The notes beneath the pieces were generated by a model. It had not been told where the DNA came from. It searched no databases and worked only from the letters and a program-made list of their open reading frames with translations. Source: Azospirillaceae bacterium (GTDB lineage Bacteria; Pseudomonadota; Alphaproteobacteria; Azospirillales; Azospirillaceae). From it: 64,000 nt of DNA. Location of the stretch: the NCBI GenBank assembly GCA_028283825.1, contig JAPWJW010000003.1:992001-1056000 (forward strand), written 5' to 3'. Shown in pieces: positions 8,306-15,630 of the stretch (position 1 is the first letter of the stretch; every line of letters begins with the position of its first letter). Made by a program: the position numbers and the translations under genes.

Positions 8306-9136
8306 ATGACCGGCACGACCATCTACCATAACCCCGCCTGCGGCACGTCGCGCAACGTCCTGGCCCTGCTGCGCCACGTCGGCGCCGATCCGCAGGTGAT
8401 CGAGTACCTGAAGACCCCGCCCAGCCGCGACGTGCTGGCCGACCTGGTCCGGCGCGCAGGCTTGACGGTGCGCCAATTGCTGCGCCGCAAGGGCACGCCC
8501 TACGCGGAGCTTGGCCTGGACGATCCGAAGTGGACCGACGACGACCTGCTGGATTTCATGATGGTCCACCCCATCCTGATCAACCGGCCCATCGTGGTGA
8601 CGCCGCGGGGTGTGACGCTGTGCCGGCCTTCGGACGTCGTCCTGGACCTGCTGCCTAACCTGCCGGACGCGGATTTCGACAAGGAGGAAGGGGCACCCTT
8701 CCTGGAGGATGAGCCGGTTCCAGCCGCCGATGCCGGCCTGGTGGCGGCGCTGACGGCCGCCGGCCTGCCGGTAGCGGACCTGGGCGACGGCGAGGGCCGT
8801 TTCTTCGCCTATCGCACCCTGGGCGGCACGCCGGCGGGCTATGGCGGCTATGTGCCGCTGGGGGCGGACATCCTGGTCCGTTCCGTGGTGGTGCCGGCGA
8901 CGGCGCGGGGCAAAGGGGTGGGGCGCAACCTGGTGGCCCTGCTGCTGCGCCGCGCCTGGAAGGAAGGCCACCAGCGGGCCTGGCTGCTGACCAATTCGGC
9001 CAGCGGCTTCTTCGAGAAGGCCGGCTTCAAGCCCGCGCCCCGCGACCAGGCGCCGGCATCGGTCCTGGCGACGTCCCAGGCCCGGGGCCTATGCCCCTCG
9101 ACCGCCACCCTGCTGTCGCGCACCATCACCATCTGA
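8306..9136 (+). CDS. arsC: ArsC arsenate reductase fused to a GNAT acetyltransferase
   Basis: A 276-residue two-domain protein. Residues 1 to about 118 are a glutaredoxin-linked arsenate reductase: YHNPACGTSRN carries catalytic Cys12 and ILINRPIVVTPRG the conserved Arg region; these enzymes reduce As(V) to As(III). Residues about 150-270 form a GNAT fold with the acetyl-CoA loop ARGKGVGRN and FFEKAGFKP, resembling the ArsN-type acetyltransferases of ars operons. ArsN1 members acetylate arsinothricin; whether this domain does so is unknown. A short acidic linker joins the domains with no stop or frameshift. ATG 8306 follows the arsR stop by 8 bases without a clear ribosome site, so translation is probably coupled. 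Confidence 0.92.
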   Translation: MTGTTIYHNPACGTSRNVLALLRHVGADPQVIEYLKTPPSRDVLADLVRRAGLTVRQLLRRKGTPYAELGLDDPKWTDDDLLDFMMVHPILINRPIVVTPRGVTLCRPSDVVLDLLPNLPDADFDKEEGAPFLEDEPVPAADAGLVAALTAAGLPVADLGDGEGRFFAYRTLGGTPAGYGGYVPLGADILVRSVVVPATARGKGVGRNLVALLLRRAWKEGHQRAWLLTNSASGFFEKAGFKPAPRDQAPASVLATSQARGLCPSTATLLSRTITI

Positions 9137-9147
9137 GGGCCACCCCC

Positions 9148-10188
9148 ATGTCTCGCTTCGAACGCTACCTCAGCCTGTGGGTGGCGCTGTGCATCGCCGC
9201 CGGCATCGCCCTGGGCCACCTGCTGCCGGGCCTGTTCGGTGCCGTGGCGGCGGCCGAGGTGGCCAAGGTCAACCTGCCGGTGGCGGCGCTGATCTGGCTG
9301 ATGATCGTCCCCATGCTGCTGAAGATCGACTTCGGCGCCCTGGCGCAGGTGAAGGAGCATTGGCGGGGCGTGGCCGTCACCCTGGCCGTCAACTGGGCGG
9401 TCAAGCCCTTCTCCATGGCGCTGCTGGGCAGCCTGTTCATCGGCACCCTGTTCGCCGACCTGCTGCCGGCGGGCCAGGGCCCGTCCTACATCGCCGGCCT
9501 CATCCTGCTGGCGGCGGCCCCCTGCACGGCCATGGTGTTCGTCTGGTCCAACCTCTGCGAGGGGGAGCCCCACTTCACCCTCAGCCAGGTGGCGTTGAAC
9601 GACCTGATCATGGTGTTCGCCTACGCGCCCCTGGTGAGCCTGCTGCTGGGTGTCGCCTCCATCGCCGTGCCCTGGGGCACCCTGGCGCTATCGGTCGCCC
9701 TCTACATCGTCGTGCCGGTGGTGGTGGCGCAGGCCTGGCGCCACGCCTTGTTGGCAGATGGTGAGGCCCCTTTGCAACGCGTCCTGTCCCTCCTGCAGCC
9801 TCTGTCCCTGGTAGCCCTGCTGACCACCCTGGTCCTGCTGTTCGGCTTCCAGGGGCCACAGATCCTGGCCCAGCCCCTGGTGATCGCCCTGCTGGCGGTG
9901 CCCATCCTGATCCAGGTCTACCTGAACGCCGGCCTGGCCTACCTGCTGAGCCGCCAGTTCGGCGTGGCCTGGTGCGTGGCGGCACCGGCGGCCCTGATCG
10001 GCGCCAGCAACTTCTTTGAGCTGGCCGTGGCCGCCGCCATCAGCCTGTTCGGCCTGAACTCCGGCGCCGCCCTGGCCACGGTGGTGGGCGTGCTGGTGGA
10101 GGTGCCGGTGATGTTGTCGGTGGTGCGCCTGGTGAAGGCCAGCCGGCCTTGGTATGAGCAGCGCGGCCCCAGCAAATTGGCGCCTTGA
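9148..10188 (+). CDS. acr3: ACR3 family arsenite efflux permease
   Basis: A 346-residue inner-membrane protein with about ten hydrophobic segments, the usual ACR3 size. It exports As(III) made by ArsC, driven by the proton gradient. Diagnostic features are the Cys in APCTAMVFVWSNLCEG (the essential thiol of transmembrane segment 4), QVALNDLIMVF, and the late ASNFFELAVAAAISLFG with its conserved Glu. Related genes are often named arsB although ACR3 is unrelated to ArsB of plasmid R773. It is last in the ars operon, starting 11 bases after arsC. Confidence 0.95.
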   Translation: MSRFERYLSLWVALCIAAGIALGHLLPGLFGAVAAAEVAKVNLPVAALIWLMIVPMLLKIDFGALAQVKEHWRGVAVTLAVNWAVKPFSMALLGSLFIGTLFADLLPAGQGPSYIAGLILLAAAPCTAMVFVWSNLCEGEPHFTLSQVALNDLIMVFAYAPLVSLLLGVASIAVPWGTLALSVALYIVVPVVVAQAWRHALLADGEAPLQRVLSLLQPLSLVALLTTLVLLFGFQGPQILAQPLVIALLAVPILIQVYLNAGLAYLLSRQFGVAWCVAAPAALIGASNFFELAVAAAISLFGLNSGAALATVVGVLVEVPVMLSVVRLVKASRPWYEQRGPSKLAP

Positions 10189-10261
10189 CACCGGCTTGCA
10201 TGCAAAAGTGTTGGATTTCGGCAACACCGGCCGACACTCCGCAATTACACATAGTTTAATA

Positions 10262-10280
10262 TTGCGAACCATTCTTACTA
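10262..10280. promoter_or_regulatory. candidate Fur-type iron box
   Basis: TTGCGAACCATTCTTACTA resembles the TGCGAATnATTCTCA type of Fur site seen before iron-uptake genes. It lies 46 bases upstream of a siderophore receptor start, beside an AT-rich TTTAATATT. It was identified by eye, and several positions differ from consensus. Confidence 0.45.
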
Positions 10281-10325
10281 TCACTATCAGGAGACCAGCA
10301 GCCCCATCCCATTGACGGAACACAA

Positions 10326-12461
10326 ATGAAGAAGAGCGCCGTATCGGCCATCGCCCTGCTGACCGCGCTTTACGCGCAAGCGGGTCGCGCCCACGCCGAA
10401 CCCGCCCCGGCCCCCGCCGACGCCACCGCCGTGGCGACCGAGGTGGACCAGCAGGAAAAATCCCTGGATGAGGTACTGGTGACCGGCAGCCGCGCGCCCT
10501 CCTTCAAGGCGGAGGTGGTGCAAGTCGGCGCCTTCCGGAACCAGTCGCTGCTGGACACGCCGCTGACGGTGGAGATCGTGCCGCGCGCCGTGCTGGACGC
10601 GCAGGGCGCCCAGGGGCTGGACGACGCGCTGCGCAACACGCCGGGCATCACCCAGCAGGCCACCAGCCCGCTGACCAGCAACAACTTCGTCTCGCGCGGC
10701 GTGCTGATGCAGGCCCGCACCAACTATCGCCTCAACGGCTCGCTGCCCATCATCAACCTGGGGCCCATCCCCATCGAGAACAAGCAGCGCGTGGAACTGC
10801 TGAAGGGCGTGTCGGCCCTGTACTACGGCCTCAGCACGCCGTCCGGCATCGTCAACGTGGTGACCAAGCGCGCCGGGCCGGACCCGGTGAATTCCTACTA
10901 CGTCAACGGCGACGCCAACGGCAGTTTCGGCGGCGGTTTCGACGTGGGGCGGGAGTTCGGCGACAAGGACCAGTTCGGTGCCCGCCTGAACGGCTACGCC
11001 TCACGCGTCGGCACGCCGGTGGACGATGTCGACGGCCGCCGCTGGGTGATGGGCGGCGCCTTCGACTGGCGCGCGACCGAACGCCTGACCTTCAAGCTGG
11101 ACACCGAATACTACCGGCGTGAGATGGATGAGCCGGGCGGCATCACCCTGCCCACCGCGGTCGCCGGCAAGATCACCCTGCCCGGCATCCCCGATCCGAC
11201 GCAGCGCCTGGCGCCGCTGAATTCGCCCTACAACACCTGGGCCACCAACGTGGTGGGCCGCGCCGACTACGCCATCACCGACGACTGGTCGGCCCGCGCG
11301 GAATTCGGCGTCGCCTCCACCCGCCGCCAGCGCACCATTTCCAACCTGGGTTCGCTGAACCTGACGACGGGTGCCGGCACCCTGTCCGGCACCTACACGC
11401 CCGACCAGGAATACCGCAACCAGAACGTCCGCACGGAACTGGCCGGCAAGCTGGACACCGGCCCCATCACCCATGAACTGCTGTTCGGATTCAGCCGCAA
11501 CCGGCAGACGCAGGAGGACCAGCACCAGCAGTCCTACACCGCCGTCAAACAGAACCTGTACGACCCCGTCGAGATCACCTACGACAGCCTGCACTTCACC
11601 ACCACCCGCCTGCTGGCCGGCAGTGTCAACATCGACACCGGCGGCTATGTCATGGACATGATGCATCTGGGCGAGAAGTGGCTGCTGATCGCCGGCGGGC
11701 GGTACGTCGACTACGACACCAGTTCATCCACCAGCAACTACACCATCACCACCTTCACCCCCACCGCCGGCCTGGTCTACAAGCTGACGCCCACCGCCAG
11801 CCTGTACACCACCTACATCGAGGGACTGGAGAGTGCGGGCACCGCCCCCGACGGCACCACCAACGCCGGCAGCATCCTGGACCCTGTCGTCAGCAAGCAG
11901 GTGGAGGTGGGCGGCCGCATGGAGGTGGCGGGCGCCATGGTGTCGCTGGCCTGGTTCCACATCGAACGGGGCCTGGCCTACACCGACACCACCAACACCT
12001 ACGTCGTGAATGGCACCGCCGTGCACCAGGGCGTGGAGGCGTCCATCCAGGGCGAGATCCTGCCCCAGGTGTCCTTGATGGTCAGCGGCCAGTACCTGGA
12101 CGCCATCCAGCAGAACACCGGCACCGCCGCTCAGGACGGCAAGCGGGTGGAGAACACGCCGCGCTGGTCCGGTTCCGTCTTCGCGGAATACCGGCCGGAC
12201 TTCCTGCCCGGCGTGGGCCTGAACGCCGGCGTCTATTACACCGGCGACCGCGAGGCCAACGCCCTGAACCAGGCCCTGCTGCCGGGCTATACCACCCTCA
12301 GCCTGGGCGCCAGCTACAAGACGGAGGTGGGCGGCAACGGCCTGACCCTGCGGGTCAACAGCGACAACGTCACCAACACCCGCTACTGGGCGACCGGCGG
12401 CCCCACCCTGTACGCCGGCATGCCGGCCACCGTGCGCTTCTCCGCCACGTTGGATTTGTAA
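10326..12461 (+). CDS. TonB-dependent siderophore receptor
   Basis: A 711-residue outer-membrane receptor that imports ferric siderophores using TonB energy. A signal peptide (MKKSAVSAIALLTALYAQAGRAHA) is followed by a TonB-box-like SLDEVLVTGSR, the plug domain (about 55-200, with LLDTPLTVEIVPR, LDDALRNTPGI and VELLKGVSALYYGLSTPSGIVNVVTKR), and a 22-strand barrel ending in the short C-terminal PATVRFSATLDL, whose terminal residues fit an outer-membrane insertion signal. Motifs and size match the siderophore subfamily. No iron-utilisation partner is adjacent; ars genes lie upstream and leuA downstream. The Fur-like box supports iron repression. The ligand cannot be told from sequence. Confidence 0.93.
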   Translation: MKKSAVSAIALLTALYAQAGRAHAEPAPAPADATAVATEVDQQEKSLDEVLVTGSRAPSFKAEVVQVGAFRNQSLLDTPLTVEIVPRAVLDAQGAQGLDDALRNTPGITQQATSPLTSNNFVSRGVLMQARTNYRLNGSLPIINLGPIPIENKQRVELLKGVSALYYGLSTPSGIVNVVTKRAGPDPVNSYYVNGDANGSFGGGFDVGREFGDKDQFGARLNGYASRVGTPVDDVDGRRWVMGGAFDWRATERLTFKLDTEYYRREMDEPGGITLPTAVAGKITLPGIPDPTQRLAPLNSPYNTWATNVVGRADYAITDDWSARAEFGVASTRRQRTISNLGSLNLTTGAGTLSGTYTPDQEYRNQNVRTELAGKLDTGPITHELLFGFSRNRQTQEDQHQQSYTAVKQNLYDPVEITYDSLHFTTTRLLAGSVNIDTGGYVMDMMHLGEKWLLIAGGRYVDYDTSSSTSNYTITTFTPTAGLVYKLTPTASLYTTYIEGLESAGTAPDGTTNAGSILDPVVSKQVEVGGRMEVAGAMVSLAWFHIERGLAYTDTTNTYVVNGTAVHQGVEASIQGEILPQVSLMVSGQYLDAIQQNTGTAAQDGKRVENTPRWSGSVFAEYRPDFLPGVGLNAGVYYTGDREANALNQALLPGYTTLSLGASYKTEVGGNGLTLRVNSDNVTNTRYWATGGPTLYAGMPATVRFSATLDL

Positions 12462-12466
12462 ACGCC

Positions 12467-12590
12467 CTCAAACGCCGGGCGCGGCCATCCGGCCGCTGGG
12501 CTTGTCCTCAGTTTCCAGTCCACTACGTTCCCCGGAAACTTCCGGCGGCCCCGTCGGGGCCTAAACGGCACGAGGTTCCATCTCGTGCCG
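12467..12590 (+). repeat. dispersed structured repeat, copy 2
   Basis: This begins five bases after the TonB receptor stop. Its middle (about 12506-12574) is nearly identical to the reverse complement of 14718-14886, including CCTCAGTTTCCAGTCCACT and CCCGGAAACTTCCGGCGG. It ends in the hairpin CGGCACGAG / CTCGTGCCG (12566-12574 and 12582-12590). The TTGATC inverted repeat found at one end of copies 1 and 3 is missing. Confidence 0.8.
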
Positions 12591-12699
12591 TTGGATCGGA
12601 GCGCAACGGAAACGTCATTTGAGGTGGGCGCCGCGCATGAAACGACATGCCGCGCCGGGCAGACCCGCAATAAGCGGATGGCGATGGCGCGGCCGGCGC

Positions 12700-12728
12700 T
12701 TGACAGTCCCGGCCGCAGCCGCTCTTAT
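12700..12728 (+). promoter_or_regulatory. promoter of the leuA leader
   Basis: A perfect -35 TTGACA at 12700-12705 is separated by 17 bases from TCTTAT at 12723-12728. Transcription would start near 12735, only a few bases before the leader-peptide ATG at 12739, so the leader message is almost or fully leaderless. Confidence 0.65.
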
Positions 12729-12738
12729 CCCCCGCATC

Positions 12739-12792
12739 ATGTTCGACACCGCGACCGCCACCCTTCTGCGACTTCTTGGCCCGGCCTCCTGA
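12739..12792 (+). CDS. leuL: leucine-rich leader peptide of leuA (attenuator)
   Basis: A 17-codon reading frame, MFDTATATLLRLLGPAS, lies directly downstream of a strong promoter and 242 bases before leuA. Four of five consecutive codons encode leucine (CTT CTG CGA CTT CTT), and three use CTT, which is rare in this CTG/CTC-dominated DNA. This is the expected design of a ribosome-mediated attenuator: stalling on Leu codons when charged Leu-tRNA is scarce changes RNA folding and allows leuA transcription. A hairpin (9 bp with one bulge) overlaps the stop codon. No Shine-Dalgarno sequence is present, as in the leaderless trpL of rhizobia. Confidence 0.7.
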   Translation: MFDTATATLLRLLGPAS

Positions 12793-12970
12793 GAGGACCG
12801 GGACCTTCGTCGTACGCCTGCGCTGTCTGCGGAATTTGCCAAATGTCGTTCATCTGTCCGTCTGCCCACCGTGGCGGGCGCGCCTTTCCTGAAAATCGCC
12901 ACACCCAGCGTCCGGTCGCTTCCCTGCGACTTATCGGCAGTCGTCGGGCCTGACGGCTACCCGGCGGCTG
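12780..12970 (+). promoter_or_regulatory. leuA attenuator RNA region
   Basis: Three foldable segments follow the leader codons. The first is CCCGGCCTC / GAGG-A-CCGGG around 12781-12802. The second is GCCCACC / GGCGGGC near 12868-12883, followed by a pyrimidine-rich CGCGCCTTTCCT. The third is an 11-bp stem with two G-U pairs at 12938-12948 / 12960-12970. I cannot say which act as pause, antiterminator and terminator; no long U-run is visible. Confidence 0.45.
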
Positions 12971-13034
12971 CACCCCTGGCCGTATTCACCATCCCAAACC
13001 TGATGAATACCTTTCCAGCGGAGACGCTTTGATC

Positions 13035-14708
13035 ATGACCATGCTGCGCGATCCCTCCACCAAGTACCGCCCCTTCGCCCACGCCGACCTGCCCGACCGC
13101 ACCTGGCCGTCGCGCGCCATCACCAAGGCGCCGCGCTGGCTGTCCACCGACTTGCGCGACGGCAACCAGGCGCTGATCGACCCGATGGACGCGGAGAAGA
13201 AGCAGCGCTTCTTCGACATGCTGGTGAAGATCGGCCTGAAGGAGATCGAGGTCGGTTTCCCCTCCGCCTCGCAGACCGAATTCGACTTCGTGCGCCAGTT
13301 GCTGGACGGCGGCCGCGTGCCCGACGACGTCACCATCCAGGTGCTGACCCAGGCCCGGCGCGACCTGATCGAACGCACGTTCGAGAGCCTGCGCGGCGCA
13401 CCCCGCGCCATCGTGCACATGTACAACGCCATCTCCCCCGCCTGGCGCCGCATCGTGTTCGGCATGGACCGGGCCGGCATCAAGGACATCGCCGTCAAGG
13501 GCGTCACCATCCTGCGCGAACAGGCGGAGAAGTATCCCGAGACCGATTGGGTCTTTGAATACTCGCCCGAAACTTTCAGCACCGCCGAACCCGACTTCGC
13601 GGTGGAGGTGTGCGAGGCGGTGCTGGACGTGCTGCGGCCCACGCCCGACAAGCCCGTCATCCTGAACCTGCCCGCCACGGTGGAGGCCGCCGGCCCCCAC
13701 ATCTACGCCGACCAGATCGAACACTTCTGCCGCCAGATCAGCCGCCGCGACAGCGTCATCGTCAGCGTCCATCCCCATAACGACCGCGGCACCGGTGTCG
13801 CCGCCGCCGAACTGGCGGTGCAGGCGGGTGCGGACCGGGTGGAAGGCTGCCTGTTCGGCAATGGCGAGCGCACGGGCAACGTCGACCTGGTGACCCTGGC
13901 GCTGAACCTGTACACCCAGGGCGTCAACCCGGAACTGGACTTCTCCGACATCCAGTCCGTGGTCCAGACCGTCCAGTACTGCAACCAGATCCCGGTGCAC
14001 CCCCGCCACCCTTATGCCGGTGAGCTGGTGTTCACCGCCTTCTCCGGTTCCCACCAGGACGCCATCAAGAAGGGCTTCGCCGCCCAGGCCGGGCGCAACG
14101 AGGAGATCTGGGACGTTCCCTATCTGCCCATCGACCCAAGCGACCTGGGCTGCGGTTATGAGGCGGTGATTCGCGTCAACAGCCAGTCGGGCAAGGGCGG
14201 CATCGCCTGGGTCATGGAACAGGACAAGGGCCTGAAGCTGCCCCGTGCCATGCAGATCGACTTCAGCCGCGTGGTCCAGGGCTACGCCGACGAATCCAGC
14301 CGCGAGATGACGGCGGCCGACATCTGGACCATCTTCCAGGACACCTACTGCCTGTCCGGCCTGCAACGGTTCGAGCTGATTGACTATCAGGAAACCGGTG
14401 CCGCCGGCAGCCGCGACCGCGTGTTCGTGGGCCGCATGAGCGTGGGGCGTGAGGAACGCAGCATCAGCGGCCGGGGCAACGGCCTGCTGTCCAGCGTGCT
14501 GGCCGCCCTGAAGGCCGACTGCGGCGTGGAACTGGACATCGTCGATTACCAGGAACACGCCATCGGCCACGGCGGCGACGCCCGCGCCGCGGCTTACGTC
14601 GAATGCCGCACCACCGACGGCCGCAAGGTCTTCGGCGTGGGCATCGACACCGACGTGGCCACCGCCTCGGTCCGCGCGGTGCTGAGTGCGGCCAACGGCG
14701 CCGGCTGA
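13035..14708 (+). CDS. leuA: 2-isopropylmalate synthase
   Basis: A 557-residue cytosolic enzyme that condenses acetyl-CoA with 2-ketoisovalerate, the committed step of leucine synthesis. It is the long form ([12 protein letters not shown], then [24 protein letters not shown]). The TIM-barrel metal site is seen in DLRDGNQAL and HPHNDRGTG, with [11 protein letters not shown] after it. The C-terminal part (from about residue 430) is the LeuA regulatory domain that gives leucine feedback inhibition; it ends with [23 protein letters not shown] 13035 has GGAG 11 bases upstream; TTG 13029 and ATG 13041 are alternatives. The leader peptide and hairpins upstream indicate transcription attenuation by leucine. 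It is alone, with no other leu genes nearby. Confidence 0.96.
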   Translation: MTMLRDPSTKYRPFAHADLPDRTWPSRAITKAPRWLSTDLRDGNQALIDPMDAEKKQRFFDMLVKIGLKEIEVGFPSASQTEFDFVRQLLDGGRVPDDVTIQVLTQARRDLIERTFESLRGAPRAIVHMYNAISPAWRRIVFGMDRAGIKDIAVKGVTILREQAEKYPETDWVFEYSPETFSTAEPDFAVEVCEAVLDVLRPTPDKPVILNLPATVEAAGPHIYADQIEHFCRQISRRDSVIVSVHPHNDRGTGVAAAELAVQAGADRVEGCLFGNGERTGNVDLVTLALNLYTQGVNPELDFSDIQSVVQTVQYCNQIPVHPRHPYAGELVFTAFSGSHQDAIKKGFAAQAGRNEEIWDVPYLPIDPSDLGCGYEAVIRVNSQSGKGGIAWVMEQDKGLKLPRAMQIDFSRVVQGYADESSREMTAADIWTIFQDTYCLSGLQRFELIDYQETGAAGSRDRVFVGRMSVGREERSISGRGNGLLSSVLAALKADCGVELDIVDYQEHAIGHGGDARAAAYVECRTTDGRKVFGVGIDTDVATASVRAVLSAANGAG

Positions 14709-14717
14709 ACCGACACC

Positions 14718-14886
14718 AGCGGCACGAGATTCAGACCTCGTGCCGCTGTAGGCCCCGACGGGGGCCGCCGGAAGTTTCCGGGAAACGCAGTGGACTGGAA
14801 ACTGAGGAAGCCCCAAGCCCGCGGATGCGGGCGCCCGGCGACTGAGGGGCGATCCTTGATCGGTCATGATCAAAGATCGCACGCAT
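14718..14886 (-). repeat. dispersed structured repeat, copy 3 (inverted)
   Basis: This lies nine bases after the leuA stop, in the opposite orientation to copies 1 and 2. It has an 11-bp hairpin AGCGGCACGAG / CTCGTGCCGCT (14718-14728 and 14737-14747), GGCCCC / GGGGCC, the segment shared with copy 2, GCGCCCGGCG, and the TTGATC / GATCAA inverted repeat with GGTCAT centre (14856-14873) shared with copy 1. It carries every part of the element, so it looks like the full-length form. Confidence 0.8.
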
Positions 14887-14989
14887 AAAGGGCGGTACAA
14901 ACGGCCAGGACGCCGCCGGCGCGCACCCCATGGGTTGTGTCCGGCAGCACCCTTCACACCATCAAAAGCGCCATAAGTCTTAACGTCCC

Positions 14990-15022
14990 AAGGCCGCCCC
15001 GCCATCGCCGGGCGGCCTTTTG
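14990..15022 (+). terminator. Rho-independent terminator after leuA
   Basis: The stem AAGGCCGCCC / GGGCGGCCTTT encloses a 10-base loop and is followed by TTTTGTT. It is a clear intrinsic terminator 281 bases downstream of the leuA stop, beyond the repeat copy. Confidence 0.85.
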
Positions 15023-15575
15023 TTCACTCGCTATTTACATGGCATTTTATTGGTTTTACTTTTTAAAAACGTTCCAAATTCTGCCGTTCATTTCCAGTTT
15101 AAGGGGTACCCCCTTAGGGTCATATATCCTATCGCAGTAATTTCGCGATCGAGGACTATATCCCGACGGATAAAGTCTATGCCGGAGCCACCGGGGGACC
15201 GGGCCGAAGGCTTGGTTAAAGCTTTAGTAGCAAGCATGGCGCGGGCACGCCCTAGAATAGACGACCTACGACGGCCTGCCGAACCGCAGAGGGGAAAGCC
15301 GCTACGACGGTAGGCTTCTGGGAATTTATCCTTTGTGATCAGCGCTATCACCCCATTCGACGCGCCAAACCTCCGGTTGCTCATGTTGCGCCGCACCCGA
15401 ATAACCGGGATCAGGCTCAACCGGTTGAACGTGGCCCTATAGTTCCCTATCAACGATTTCGATTTGCGCAGTTGATAGCCCAACGTCAGCTAAATTACTG
15501 ACACTATCCTTTCGCGCACAAAGATAACGCTCAAATACTGGCAAATCGGAGCGATTGTATACTATCGCATGAGGA
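15023..15575. other. AT-richer non-coding stretch before the secretion locus
   Basis: About 550 bases with no convincing gene; the short frames present lack ribosome sites and family features. Base composition is visibly less GC-rich than the flanks. It holds a 7-bp dyad TAAGGGG / CCCCTTA at 15100-15116 (spacer TAC), a possible regulator site, and an isolated TATACT at 15558-15563. It probably serves as the control region of the adhesin/secretion operon. Confidence 0.5.
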
Positions 15576-15603
15576 TTGACGCTTAACCCTTCTTTAATAT
15601 ACA
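15576..15603 (+). promoter_or_regulatory. candidate promoter of the type I secretion operon
   Basis: TTGACG (15576-15581) and TATACA (15598-15603) are separated by 16 bases, a good sigma-70 match in an AT-rich setting, 27 bases before the first ATG of the operon. Confidence 0.55.
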
Positions 15604-15630
15604 TATCAACAGGATGCGACATCGAATCAA

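Noticed and set aside
12957-15005. 682-residue minus-strand frame across leuA
   Set aside because: leuA on the plus strand is certain; the minus frame is a codon-bias shadow that also crosses the repeat and the terminator region.
15020-15313. Short overlapping frames in the AT-rich spacer
   Set aside because: No ribosome sites, no family features, and one begins inside the terminator tail.
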